64,000 bases of DNA from Nereocystis luetkeana (Eukaryota > Sar > Phaeophyceae > Laminariales > Laminariaceae): positions 5,015,661-5,079,660 of the forward strand of contig JARUPZ010000030.1 in NCBI GenBank assembly GCA_031213475.1, given 5' to 3'. A program made the position numbers and the translations under genes. The notes under the pieces are model-generated. The model had not been told where the DNA came from. It saw nothing but the letters and a program-made list of their open reading frames with translations, and did no database searches. The number at the start of each line of letters is the position of its first letter. The first letter of the stretch is position 1. Shown here in pieces: positions 37,000 through 49,131 of this stretch.

Positions 37000-38095
37000 C
37001 AGGGTACACATCTACTAATTGAAAACCTCGTATCATATACCAGGTGTAGGCACAACAAACAGTTAACGGCCGCATTATGCAGTACGTACTGTATTAATAG
37101 TAGGGTTGGATATCGTATAGATCATCGGAAATTTCGATTTGTCGAAATGATTATCGACATGCATACCGTATCGAACGCATTTTGCGCTCCATCCCCCTGC
37201 ATCCCAGTACCGTGAACGTGCGGATGCTGCTGATATTGAACGGAAATTTAAAAGTCAAGACTCGACTGATCGACGATCTAAAGCATGTCGATTTAAGTAC
37301 TGCTGTACCTGTGTCGCATGGCTGGTAGTAGTCTGCACTCGACCCTCGTCCGACATCCATATCTTCCACTTCATCCTTATTATTACGTTCGATATCCTTT
37401 TCCATGCATTCCATCCTATTCACTACAGCCCTGTGGCGTTTTCTGCAGTACGTACTTCATATTTAGGGAAAAGCGTAAAAGCCAAAATCGGGTACACCTG
37501 TTCCATGTGAGCGAACAACAGGTAGCACTGAAACAACGTGAAAAGCGCACGCCTCGAGCGGTGCTTTGGCCGTGCGGAACCAGAAACGTTCATTAGTATC
37601 GTGCATGGACATTGAGCGTGTGGCCTCCAAAATCTGAAATTCTTTTGTTTTTTTATAGGGTATATATAGGCCCCACGGGCTCCACTTGGACCTGCGGAGG
37701 GTCACCAGTCGCCACGGCGCACGCTTCCTTAGTTTCGGACTGTACTGCTTTGCAATAGGAAACGTAGACGAGAGGGAGAACACTTTCGAGTCACGCTAGA
37801 GCCGAAAGCGAGCATGGAATGGCAGAGGATAGAGACAGAAAAAGTATCGGCATGGGTTAGAAGACTGGGATGGAGAGTATGTATAGCCAATGGAATAGCG
37901 AAACTAAGGCGTAGTCCTAGGGTGAACGAAGATAAGGGGAGACAGGAAACAGCAAGTGGCTCAAAGGGAATGGGGGAGAAACATGGGGATGCGGAACAAG
38001 CAGACAAAAAACAGGAATGGAAACGGAAAGAATGCTCTGAGAAGAGATGATAGAATTACTCGTAACGACAACGATGAAGGAACAACAGGTAAGAC
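37000..38095. other. Intergenic; possible 5' part of LINE family 2
   Basis: 37,000-37,790 shows nothing recognisable. A Lys/Arg/Glu-rich frame at 37,814-38,050 lies just upstream of the family 2 endonuclease and could be a decayed first ORF; this is a guess from position only. Confidence 0.35.
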
Positions 38096-38204
38096 TATTA
38101 CAGGGGACCATAGTTAATAGGACCTACGGTATACATAAAAACCTATATATTTTACCATTTTTACGAACAATATTTGGTCCTATTAACTATGGTCCCCCGT
38201 AATA
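38096..38204 (-). mobile_element. MITE-1 copy 2
   Basis: TATTACAGGGGACCATAGTT at the left, AACTATGGTCCCCCGTAATA at the right. The interior is in reverse orientation relative to copy 1. It lies directly before the endonuclease region of LINE family 2. Confidence 0.92.
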
Positions 38205-41200
38205 GAGCGGATAGTAAAACGAAAAAGAGGCTGAGAATAGAATCATGGAACGTATGTAGGTTCGCCACGGAAGAGCGCAAAAGGGTCCAAATTGCCCGAC
38301 AAGTAAGTAAGCGCGGCCTAGACATAGTGGTAATTCAGGGGTCGTGGGAGAAAGAGGGGGGGGAGATAGGATGCAAAGTTGGAGAGTACGTATGGATGGG
38401 GAAGAAGAGGAAGGGACAGAATAGCAAGAATAGGGGGGGCGGGGGGCGTGGGATTTCTAGTCAAAGAATACCCGTGTGGCACAATAGAGGTGATCAAAGA
38501 CACCAAATTCGACGAAAGCATATGGGTTAAAATACCAGGGGAGCGGGGAGCGAAATATTACTTGGTAGGGAACATCTATATGCCCCCCAGAGTCGAAGAA
38601 GACGATAAAAGATATACAGAGGAAGTTCGGAGAAGTAGCAGTAGTAGCTGTACAGAAGTAAAAGAGGCAAGGAGAAGTAGCACCAGTGGGAGATTTTAAT
38701 TCAAGAACTGGGAACTCAAGCAAACTGAATGAGAACATTGGACAATAACAAATAACAAGAATGGGGAAGATATTTTGAAGTTCCTCAAACGTAACGAGAT
38801 GCAGACGTTGAACAACAGAGTGAAAAAGGCAGAAGAACCGGAATGGACTGGACAGTGCATACAAAGGGAGAAAGCTCTATCCTCGACTTTACAGTAGTAG
38901 AAAATGGAAGTGGTAAGGAAACATAACATGTATGCGCAGCGGACGTAGGAACCACGGCTCACTGTCTAATATGGACATACAGCCAACAAACGAGAGTTAT
39001 CAAACAAAGACGAGGTAGGGGATTACTCAGAAGGAGAATAGATAAACTAGAGGTAGAAGAGAAACGGGAAGAGTTCCAAGAAGAGATGGCCAAGAATGCA
39101 GAGCGATTTTCCGAGCTAGGCACAACAAGGAATGATTTAGAGAGGGATGGTGCAGGAGCTCGGATAATAGAAGGGTGCAGGCAGTTGGTCAAGACCACAG
39201 CAAGTAAAATAATGGGGAATAAGTTGATAGCATGTAACAGAACAGTGAAATGGTAGGATGAGGAAGTGAAAGAGGCTATAACCTTAACCCTTCTAGAACC
39301 GCACTCCCATATGTGGGGACAAAACACTCTAAATATAAGTAGTTTGTCCCCAAAACGGTACTGGGGTCCTAAAAGGGTTAAGGAGAAAGGCACACGCAAG
39401 GCATACATCGAGTAAAACTACGATAAGATGGGATGAATATGCGACAGCTAGAAAGGAAGTAAAAGGGATGGGAGAGAAGAAGAAAGGGATAAGGAAATAC
39501 GTAGTAAATAAAACGAATGAAGAGTTTGAGGGCGGGATGAAGCAGATGTGGGTAGGGATAAAAGGGAGATACTGGGCAAACAAGCAGGAGGGGCAGACAC
39601 GGGAATAGCTATCTTAAGAGCACAAAACGGTAAAATGGTTAGTAGTTCGAAGGGAAAAAGGGAAGCGCCAGTAGAGTATTGCCGTAAGCTAGGAACACCC
39701 ACAGCCAACGAAACATTCGACGCAGAATTCGAGAAGGAAATCAACGCCGGGGCAGAGGCGAACGTAAATGCATCAGAAAGGAAAGACAGTGGTACGGAAG
39801 GGTTACAGAGAGAGTTCACAAGGGAAGAGGTCAAGAAATGTGTAGCCAAACAGGCAGCAGGGGCAGAGCAAATAGTGAATGAATTCATGAAGTACGGGGG
39901 AGAAGGAATGCTTAGCATGCTGGTTATATTGTATAACTGGATATGGAAAAACGAGTACGCACCTAGGAGGTGGAGAGAAGGAGTAGTAGTGAATTTATTC
40001 TCGAAAGGAGATAAGGCTGACCCGGGGAACCATAGAGGGAAAATGCTACTAAGCACAAAGCAGTAGGCTAGACATTTTGCAATATTTTGAACGATATAAT
40101 GGAAACAACGATGGAAAATGACGACAAAATAAGCGAAGGGCAAGCAGGGTATAGACCAAGCCGTAGCTGACCATGTGTGCACCTTAGGCAAGATAGTCCG
40201 AGGTAGGAAAGGCGTGGGACTAACAACCTACCGTTTCTTTCTAGATGTACTGAAGGTCTACGACACAGTATGGAGAAATGGATTGTGACAAAAACTGTGG
40301 GAAATAGGAACCAGACGAACATGTGGAGAATTATGAAAAATATGACGGAATGTGCGAGAAGTGCTGTGATGCTGGACGGGGAAATATCGAAGTATGATGA
40401 TATTTCACAAGGAGTTGCACCGGGATGTGCGTTGTCACCCAACCTATTCAATACTGGTACATATTAACGACCTGATAGGAGCCGTCGAAGCAGCAAGGTA
40501 GGGCATCACGGTAGGGGAAGATATGATGTCGGGATTGATATTTGCGGATGATTTCGTGAGGATATCAGAAACACCCGAAGGACTGCAGAAACAACTAGAG
40601 AAGGCGCTAGAACACACAATGAAATTGAGGGTGACGGTGAACGTCAAGAAATGCGCAGTAGTTGTTGGTAACGAAGATAAGGTGAACCCGGTAAATTTCA
40701 GTTGGAAGTTCGGAGAAGATGAATTGCCGATGGTAGACCAGTATACGTACCTTGGCGTAGATATATCAAAATACTTCTCTTGGGATACACATATAGCTAA
40801 AGTAATAGGAAAGGGTAAAGCACACGTCGGCAAGATGGATGCGATCCTAACATACTCGCATAATAATATAATATTGAAATCATAATTAAGATACATATCC
40901 TGATGAATGTGATAGTACCAAAGCTAGAATATACAGGAGAAGTATGGGAAGGTAACGCGAAGCACGTATAACAGTTGGAAACAGTACAGATGACAGCAGC
41001 TAGAAAAATCCAAAGATGCTCATGCACGACTAGTAATACAGTAGTATTAAGAGCAGAACTGGGGATGTACCCACTCCAGACAAATAGCGACATGAGAGAG
41101 TTGAAAAGGCAATATAAAGTAAGGAACATGCCAAAAAAGAGGTTGTCAGCCACTGTTGATAGAGCTGTATGGAAGAAAGTAACAAAAGGGCGAGCTGGAA

Positions 41201-41750
41201 TAAGGTGGGGCAGCGTAGTTGTGAAAATTATGGAAGGATATAGGGGGAAACCAAGAAGAGTTGGTGTCCGCCGGGAAGTTTGGGGGGTACAAGGCAGATT
41301 AGAAGAAATGATAGAAATAAGGGAAAGGCTAGCGCTAAGAAACAAGGTGGAATCGGAAAAAACACGTAGATATATACGGGGGGTTGAGAGAAGGAATAGG
41401 AATGAAAACGTATTTTCACGGCCCAATGGGCTTCGCGAAAAAGCTGAACTGCGATTTCGTGTAGAGGACCTGGACCTGCCAGAAAGAAGAAAGAGGTATA
41501 CCAGTAGCCGGGAGGAGGAGGAAGTAGATGCACTGATTTTGTGCCCGTGTGACAAAGCAATAGGGAGTAGAACTCACATACAGTAGTCGGAGAATGTGAA
41601 ATATACAAGGAGGAACGGGATGTATTAGAAGAGGAGATGAGGGAAATAGACGAATGTGACATGGAGGAGTTTGATACACTAAATAGCATCGAGAAAACGA
41701 CCGCTATCCTAGGAGATAGATGGTGGCAGCCACAGTCGGACAAAGAGGAT
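38205..41750 (+). pseudogene. Decayed non-LTR retrotransposon (LINE family 2)
   Basis: Broken pieces in order: an endonuclease-like start (LRIESWNVCRFATEERK; DIVVIQGSWE) at 38,221-38,350, GNIYMPP near 38,570, then reverse transcriptase parts. These are GAEQIVNEFMKYGGEG and YAPRRWREGVVVNLF (39,850-40,010), GVAPGCALSPNLFN (40,410-40,450), and FADDFVRISETPEGLQKQ with TYLGVDISK (40,540-40,770). A basic tail runs to about 41,580. Several frameshifts and stops separate them, so it is not functional. The A+T-richer base usage and absence of sequence match to family 1 mark a separate, older lineage. Clade not assigned. Confidence 0.82.
39284..39381. mobile_element. MITE-3 copy 2, inside LINE family 2
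   Basis: 98 bp palindrome: TTAACCCTTCTAGAACCGCA at the left, GGGGTCCTAAAAGGGTTAA at the right, so TTAA is duplicated at both edges. It interrupts the coding region of the decayed LINE and is therefore younger than that LINE. Confidence 0.88.
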
Positions 41751-42742
41751 GGGGAAAATATTTAGCAAAAAGTTTCTACCTGGTACCTGGTATGTAATTA
41801 GTGGAGATAACGTAATGAGCGTCCAATTGTTGGGGGTGTCTCTATTAGGAGTAGGAACGGTGCTCCGTCTCGAAAGGGATGCGCGGTTAATGGTCAAATG
41901 ACCAAGGCAAGCAACAAATAAATGAGTACGCCCCCCCCCCTCCCCCCGTTGAAAGCTTTAAAGGCTCTATCTAGGCGATGCTCGTGGAACCACCTGTTCG
42001 GCGCGGGATCATTTCGCCGTACCAAACGTGAGACCGCCTCGACGCGGGAGTGGGGCAGACGAACTGCCGTCTGTGTCCACGGTGCTGTAATATGACTCAT
42101 GTCGCCATAATAAACACAGAGTACACATGATAACAACTGAAGCATATCGTACACCTCAAAAAAGAAAATGTGAAATCAGCGTACGTATACTACTTACTGT
42201 AGGTATCACTAAAAACGAGGGACCGGAATCCGCACACGCAGAGAAAAATCAGTGTACGTATGGCCTCTCTGGTAAGCTGAAAATCAGGCAAAAACAGTCG
42301 GAAGCTAGACAAACTACAGAAGACAAATCCCGGTGGACCTCGCGAGTTGCAAGCCAAAAACAGGTACGATGTGAGGCTGGCCAATGGCAGGACTCGTGGC
42401 GTGTGATCTTTACTTGTTTTTAGTGTGTTGTGATGTGGGAGAGAAGGCAAGGGTACCAGTGATGATGATCCACAAAAGAAGCGTGACACAGGTGTCTTTG
42501 CTTGGCCAAACTCAGACGCAGTTCGTGAGACGTTCTCTTTTATTATGAGTGTGCGGCTTGCCCGAAGAGGGCAAGAGACGAGTGAGCAAGGAGGGGGGGG
42601 GGGAAGCGGCTGGTTCTTGAAGACAGAAGTATGATCTGTCTTCAACCGGCTACAATCTACTGGCAAGGGGGCACGCGTCACCCTCAACTGGGGGCACACG
42701 CCACCCTCAACTTCAAGCGTAACATCCCGTAGAACCTCAGGT
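41750..42742. other. Intergenic, nothing recognised except TACCTGGTA palindromes
   Basis: Two overlapping TACCTGGTA palindromes lie at 41,777-41,792 and C and G homopolymers near 41,931 and 42,592. No credible frame. Confidence 0.5.
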
Positions 42743-42756
42743 ATGAAGATACTATG

Positions 42757-45046
42757 TAGTGTGTGTGTTCTTCACATTAAACCGTTCTTTCTACCCGTCG
42801 ACATCCAGCACAACCAGTGTCCGTGCCGATTCTTCAATCCTAGAAGAGATACAAGTTCTGTGGTCACAAAGCTACGCCACAGAGATACTACGTTGCCACG
42901 TACCAGCACTGCAAGCACTGCAGTGGGCAATGCAATGCCATGTCATCATACTAGATACGACAGGCACGACATACGCAATCTATGAAATAGGGAAACGAAA
43001 AAAAACAATCAAAGAGAAAACGAAAACAAAGCAGACAAATCAAAAGAGAAAAAGAAAAGAAAAAAATGAAAGCAAAAACTAGGAGAAACAATCTGTCGTG
43101 CCCCCCCCCCGCAGGCGAGGTGGCCAACACTTGAAAAATAACGAGCTGGAAAAAAGAAGAGAAAAAAAATAAGAAAAAACACCACCACTGCTTGTAAACA
43201 GAGTAAGACAAAGAACCAAGGAAAAAAGTAACAAGGAAAAATAACAAAGGGAAAATAACAAGCAGAGCAAAGCCCAAAGCACCTTCCAGGTGGCGGCAGC
43301 AGTTTGTGGTACGAGTAGTATAGCCAGGTTCTCCCTGCTAATCCGCCTGGTACCTTGCTACCCAGACTGCCGTCTCCGCCCTGCGTTCGTCAACTATGCC
43401 CAGCCCCTTGGCGTCAGACAATACGAAACGAGCAGAGCAGGTTCGTCATCCAACCACGCCACACGGCTCCTTCAGTACCGCTTATCAATCAGAAAAGGAA
43501 GAGAAATATATAAAATGAAAATCACGGAGAGCCAGCGCAAGAAAGAAAAAAAACAAAACAAAAAGAGAAGACAAGGGAAGACCACGTTCGAACCAGCTGC
43601 ACCAGTTGGTAGCAATAGTAGTATGGCCATGTTCTACTTCCTAGTCGACTTGGTGCCTTGCTACCCTGTCTGCCATCTCCTTCCTACTTTCGTCTACCGC
43701 CGTTTCCCTTCTACCCCTCCTGTTCCCCCCCCTCTCCGCATTCCCTTGGTCGGGCTTTCTGCCACTTCTCCTGTTGTTGCCCCCTCCCCCCCCGTTCCCT
43801 TGGGCACCATCCACGGCGGATGCGCGGCGCTGCCTACTCATCTCAGCCTCAGCCTCGTGCCACCTCATCATGAACCGTTCGGCTGCTTCAAGGATCCCCC
43901 GGTACCACTTCCCCGCCTTTTTGGCTGCAGTGGACCACAACGCGGTCTCAACTCCAAACACCAAGGGGGCAACTTCCGTTGACCCTTCGGTGGCTCGGAA
44001 CTCCCTAAGGTCTTCGACTACGCATCTATGCCAAGTCTTACACTGTCCGCCTGGTCTCGGGTTCTCCCCACCGGCTATCGTCCCGAACATTACCCGATTG
44101 GGTAATCGCTCCTTGCTTTGCCGTGCCACGCCCCCCGCAAGGAAGAGCCGCCGTTTACGAATGGTCGTTTCGATGCTCTCGCAACCTGTCATCTTGAGGG
44201 CCTTCGCGTACGAGAGGGTGGCATGGTCAGTACGAAGTCGGCGCTGGAAGCCAATGACTCGCAACAGGACTTGGTGGTGAGCCGTTCGAAGCTTGGCAAA
44301 GTGTTCCGCTCTGAGGGCCCACGTCACACACCCGTACAGCAGGGTCTCAATCACCTCGGCCTTCAGCATTCGGACTTCAAGGCTAAGGGGGGCGGTCGTC
44401 CTATCATACAACTCCGGGCCGAACCGTTTGAGGCATGCTCGCATGAGGCGGATCCGTCGGTCGATTTCGAGCGAGAGCGCAGCGTTTTCGTCGATAACGC
44501 CGCCTAGGTATAAGAACTGGGTCGTCTGCTCATACCTCTGACCTGCCGCTTCGATGACGAGCGGTGGTGCGAGGATTGTCCGGTCTGGTGTTTGTAGGAC
44601 CATTGTCTCAGTCTTCTTTTCCGACACCGTGAGGCCTGCTGCTTCGAAGACAGTCACGATGACTGTCATCATTTTTGCGAGCCCTTCAGCCGACTTCGAA
44701 ACAATTCCTGCCTCATCGGCGTACAACATGCCCCATACAGACCTACCTTCGCACGCACGCCAATGGCTCCTCCTTCCCTGTTCGAACTACTCCAGCTTCA
44801 CTGAGTTGGACCAAATCCCTTACAATGGCTTCGTCTTGGCTGAAGCGTACTAGTACGACGTGTAACGCAGCAGCGAAGAACACGTTGAACAGTAACGGTG
44901 ATAGTACACAGCCTTGTGCCGCAGCCCCTGCGTGACATCAAACCATTCCGAGAGCTCGCCGTCATCAGTACGCACGCGAGCCCGCATGCCATCGTGGAAA
45001 TTACGGATAATTCTCAGCATCTTGGTTGGTACGCCAAAGCGTGTGT
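42757..45046 (-). mobile_element. RTE-like LINE family 1, 5'-truncated and damaged (copy B)
   Basis: Reverse-strand copy from CACACGCTTTGGCGTAC (45,046, matching 47,734 in copy C) to the CA-rich 3' end at 42,757. The coding part is split by a frameshift between 44,730 and 44,850. The catalytic box reads YADE (GATGAG near 44,716) where copies A and C have YADD. The remaining frame at 43,641-44,729 ends with the same C-terminus as the other copies ([11 protein letters not shown]). Dead copy. Confidence 0.92.
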
Positions 45047-45980
45047 CGTAGGATACTGTGCCGCGCTTTTGTTCTGGAGAGTTCTTCACTTTCTGTTAGT
45101 TATTTATTACATTTGATTAGAACAACACTACACATTGTCGGATGGCAAGCATGATAATAATATAATATAAATAGTAACTGTACGGACAGATCATTTTTTT
45201 TTGCCCTATGCTATGCTTCCTCATTCAGGATGATGTGTACGACCTGGCGATCAGTCGTACCGGTACATCTACTGGCGGAGATAACGTGCATGACCCACAC
45301 ACCTACTGGCGGAGATAACGTGCATGACTTGGTACATACCCATCGAACACGGTTCTCTTGTTTGAACCGCTTAGTTGTACAATCGTACCAGTTCTTCTTA
45401 ACCCCGACGCCGAGGAGTTCATCCCTCAGGCGGGACGGGTACATCACCACAGCAGAGAGCGCTACGTGGGCAGCCGGTGGAGTGGAGAGGCTGGCCACAG
45501 CGTGGGTATGCATGCACGACAGGAAGGATGGGATTGTCGGCGTGGGTTGGGACGGCTGCACCCAGCCAACGGAAACCAAGGCGCGTACCGGGCTACGAAA
45601 CGGAGAGCCACTTTCGCCATAGAGAAAAAAAAGAAAAAAAAAAGGAAAAAAAAAAAGAAGGAAGGCGGGGACGAGCCTCACGTCGGCTGGCAAAGAAAGC
45701 AGCACGCGAGGCTCGTAAGAGACAGAAGGAGGCACTTGTGACGGTAGCGACCTACAATGTGCGCACCCTGGCTGTAAAGGGGAAGAACGGGTACGGACAT
45801 GACGAGCGGGTACTGGCGAAGGGACGGTAACTCGGCTGTGACTTCATTGGCCTGCAAGAAACTCGGAGGTCCGGCAGCACGACGTTCCGTGCGGCAGGGT
45901 ATCGTGTTTTCTGTTCAGGACAGGAAACAACAGCCACCAGGCAAGGGCTGTACGGAGTAGGCCTAGCTGTCAAGGAATCG

Positions 45981-47270
45981 TTGTGCAGTAAGTCTGTGTA
46001 TACTCATCAGTTCGTTGACGAGCGGCTAATGTCTATGCGCTTTGAGCTGGCTGGCAAATGCGAGGCAGTCAATTTCGTCGTTGCGTATGCTCCAACTGAT
46101 TGTACCAAGGACGCCGAACTGACACGTATTTTCTGGCAGAAGCTGGAGTACTTGGTGGAAAAAATCCCGACGAAAGAGTGTCTGTTTGTACTGATGGATG
46201 CCAACGCGCGAACTGGACAGAGGAAGAAAGGGTGCGGTGATGATGAAAGCAGAGTGCTGGGAGCGTATGGACGTGATGTTCGTAACGATAATGGCAGACG
46301 GCTCCTGTCGTTCGCCACCAATTGCAAGTTGGCTCTCACCAACACGTTTTTCAGCACGCGCAAGGGTGGGATATCGCATACTTACAACGGCACCGGCCCG
46401 AATGACCGTAAGCGGATTGACTACATCCTAACCCGTCAAGTCCATCGACCTAGAGTACAAGATGCGAAAGTCGTCCCACAGCCTCCTGCCCCAGCTAAGG
46501 CTGACTCAGACCACAACATCTTGTATATCAAAGTCCGACTCGGTGGTCATTTTGCGCCCAACAGACAAATACGTAGACCGACGAAACGCCGAGAGTTCGA
46601 CAGGCAGCTTTTTATGTCCGATGGAAATTGTCGTGAACGAGTAGTCTCCAGGATCATCTCCACTCTCAACCAGCCTATCCAGCCCCGTAATACGTCTGGT
46701 ATGGTTGAGATTTTCACTACGGCTGTTATTGATGCGGTCGAAAAAGAGGTACCACCCCCTGCACGTCGCCACCGCAGACATGGATGGTGTGAGTCTGCCG
46801 AAACCTTGGCCGCATTCATGCCAGCATGGACAGCGAGGGAGGATGCACTACAATTCTTGCGTGCCCACCCCCGGGACAGAACCGCGTGGAAGACCCTGAG
46901 ATCTGCGTGTGCGAACCTGCAGAAGGTGATTGCCGCAGGACTGCATGCGTACTTCGAAGCGTACCTTGCCGAAACCGAACGACTCCTAGCGAACAACGAC
47001 CAAAGAGGCTTTTACAAGCACCTTAAGAGTACGGTAGGATTGGAAGGGACTAAAGCGAGGAGCGAACAGTTCATTAGGGACGAGGATGGCACGATCCTAC
47101 GGGATAAGGTGCGAATTCGTGAACGATGGGCGGGGTTTTACCACAAACTCTTGAACACGAAGTCGCTGAAACTCGATCCCACGATCGTCGACCTCTTGCC
47201 ACCGCGACCGCCTAAACTGTCGCTTGAAGATGAACCATCCATAGACGAGATGACCGAAGCACTTAATTAA
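45981..47270 (+). pseudogene. LINE endonuclease and linker frame of copy C
   Basis: A 429-codon open part of the LINE ORF. The AP-endonuclease-like core has FVVAYAPTD, LFVLMDANARTGQ, LTNTFFSTRKGGISHTY, RKRIDYIL and the SDH motif (KADSDHNILYI), the usual order in LINE endonucleases. The linker runs to [13 protein letters not shown], where the frame ends because TTAA has become TTAATTAA. Dropping one TTAA would read [16 protein letters not shown] into the RT frame. Confidence 0.88.
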
Positions 47271-47274
47271 GGGG

Positions 47275-49131
47275 ATGTCGAATTGGAAAGCTGTCGGGCC
47301 AGATGGTCTCCCGGTCGAACTCCTAAAAATCGACCACCCGGCATTCGCCCAGCGCTTTCACAACATCCTTGTCAATGTTTGGTTAACAGGAGAAGTCCCT
47401 CAGCAATGGAAAGATGCGATCATCAAGGTCCTTCACAAAAAGAAGGATCGAACTGACTGCAACAACTATAGAGGGATTTCGCTTGTTGCCCACGCAGGCA
47501 AAGTGTTGTTGAAAATCGTCGCGTCCCGCCTCAGCAACTACTACTGCGAGACCGAGGAACTACTCCCCGAGGAACAGTGCGGCTTCCGCCCCGCACGATC
47601 AACGATTGATATGTTGTTCGTCGTGCGCCGGCTGCAAGAGCTCGGACGACAGAGGAAAATCCACTTATACGTGTGCTTCATCGATCTGCAGAAAGCGTAC
47701 GACTCTGTCGACCGAGAGCTGTTATGGAAGGTACTCACACGCTTTGGCGTACCAACCAAGGTGCTGAGAATTATCCGTAATTTCCACGATGGCATGCGGG
47801 CTCGCGTGCGTACTGATGACGGCGGGCTCTCGGAATGGTTTGATGTCACGCAGGGGCTGCGGCAAGGCTGTGTACTATCACCGTTACTGTTCAACGTGTT
47901 CTTCGCTGCTGCGTTACACGTCGTACTAGTACGCTTCAGCCAAGACGAAGCCATTGTAAGGGATTTGGTCCAACTCTGGGAAGCTGGAGTAGTTCGAACA
48001 GGGAAGGAGGAGCCATTGGCGTGCGTGCGTAGGTCTGTATGGGGCATGTTGTACGCCGACGATGCAGGAATTGTCTCGAAGTCGGCTGAAGGGCTCGCAA
48101 AAATGATGACAGTCATCGTGACTGTCTTCGAAGCAGCAGGCCTCACGGTGTCGGAAAAGAAGACTGAGACAATGGTCCTACAAACACCAGACCGGACAAC
48201 CCTCGCACCACCGCTCGTCATCGAAGCGGCAGGTCAGAGGTATAAGCAGACGACCCAGTTCTTATACCTAGGCGGCGTTATCCACGAAAACGCTGACCTC
48301 TCGCTCGAAATCGACCGACGGATCCGCCTCATGCGAGCATGCCTCAAACGGTTCGGCCCGGAGTTGTATGATAGGACGACCGCCCCCCTTAGCCTTAAAT
48401 TCCGAATGCTGAAGGCCGAGGTGATTGAGACCCTGCTGTACGGGTGTGTGACGTGGACCCTCAGAGCGGAACACTTTGCCAAGCTTCGAACGGCTCACCA
48501 CCAAGTCCTGTTGCGAGTCATTGGCTTCCAGCGCCGACTTCGTACTGACCATGCCACCCTCTCGTACGCGAAGGCCCTCAAGATGACACGTTGCGAGAGC
48601 ATCGAAACGACCATTCGTAAACGGCGGCTCTTCTTTGCGGGGGGCGTGGCACGGCAAAGCAAGGAGCGATTACCCAATCGGGTAATGCTCGGGACGATAG
48701 CTGGTGGGGAGAACCCGAGACCAAGCGGACAGTGTAAGACTTGGCATAGATGCATAGTCGAAGACCTTAGGGAGTTCCGAGCCACCGAAGGGTCAACGGA
48801 AGTTGCCCCCTTGGTGTTTGGAGTTGAGACCGCGTTGTGGTCCACTGCAGCCAAAAAGGTGGGGAAGTGGTACCGGGGGATCCTTGAAGCAGCCGAACGG
48901 TTCATGGTGAGGTGGCACGAGGCTGAGGCTGAGATGAGTAGGCAGCGCCGCGCATCCGCCGTGGATGGTGCCCAAAGGAACGGGGGGGGAGGGGGCAACA
49001 GGAGAAGTGGCAGAAAGCCCGACCGAGGGAATGCGGAGACGGGGGGGAACAGGAGGGGTAGAAGGGAAACGGCGGTAGACGAAAGTAGGAAGGAGATGGC
49101 AGACAGGGTAGCAAGGCACCAAGTCGACTAG
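47275..49131 (+). CDS. LINE reverse transcriptase frame of copy C
   Basis: 618-codon frame. It starts [18 protein letters not shown], then [31 protein letters not shown], motif [18 protein letters not shown], motif [21 protein letters not shown], motif [12 protein letters not shown] and [13 protein letters not shown], typical of RTE-like LINE reverse transcriptases. The C-terminal 120 residues ([13 protein letters not shown], then a Gly/Arg-rich tail) have no known domain I can name. All catalytic Asp residues are present. The open frame is recent but is cut off from its endonuclease by a frameshift. Confidence 0.92.
   Translation: MSNWKAVGPDGLPVELLKIDHPAFAQRFHNILVNVWLTGEVPQQWKDAIIKVLHKKKDRTDCNNYRGISLVAHAGKVLLKIVASRLSNYYCETEELLPEEQCGFRPARSTIDMLFVVRRLQELGRQRKIHLYVCFIDLQKAYDSVDRELLWKVLTRFGVPTKVLRIIRNFHDGMRARVRTDDGGLSEWFDVTQGLRQGCVLSPLLFNVFFAAALHVVLVRFSQDEAIVRDLVQLWEAGVVRTGKEEPLACVRRSVWGMLYADDAGIVSKSAEGLAKMMTVIVTVFEAAGLTVSEKKTETMVLQTPDRTTLAPPLVIEAAGQRYKQTTQFLYLGGVIHENADLSLEIDRRIRLMRACLKRFGPELYDRTTAPLSLKFRMLKAEVIETLLYGCVTWTLRAEHFAKLRTAHHQVLLRVIGFQRRLRTDHATLSYAKALKMTRCESIETTIRKRRLFFAGGVARQSKERLPNRVMLGTIAGGENPRPSGQCKTWHRCIVEDLREFRATEGSTEVAPLVFGVETALWSTAAKKVGKWYRGILEAAERFMVRWHEAEAEMSRQRRASAVDGAQRNGGGGGNRRSGRKPDRGNAETGGNRRGRRETAVDESRKEMADRVARHQVD

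Noticed and set aside
47541-48221. Minus-strand frames of 226 and 167 codons opposite the LINE RT (repeated in copies A and B)
   Set aside because: Antisense shadows of the reverse transcriptase. They recur only because the LINE copies are near-identical.
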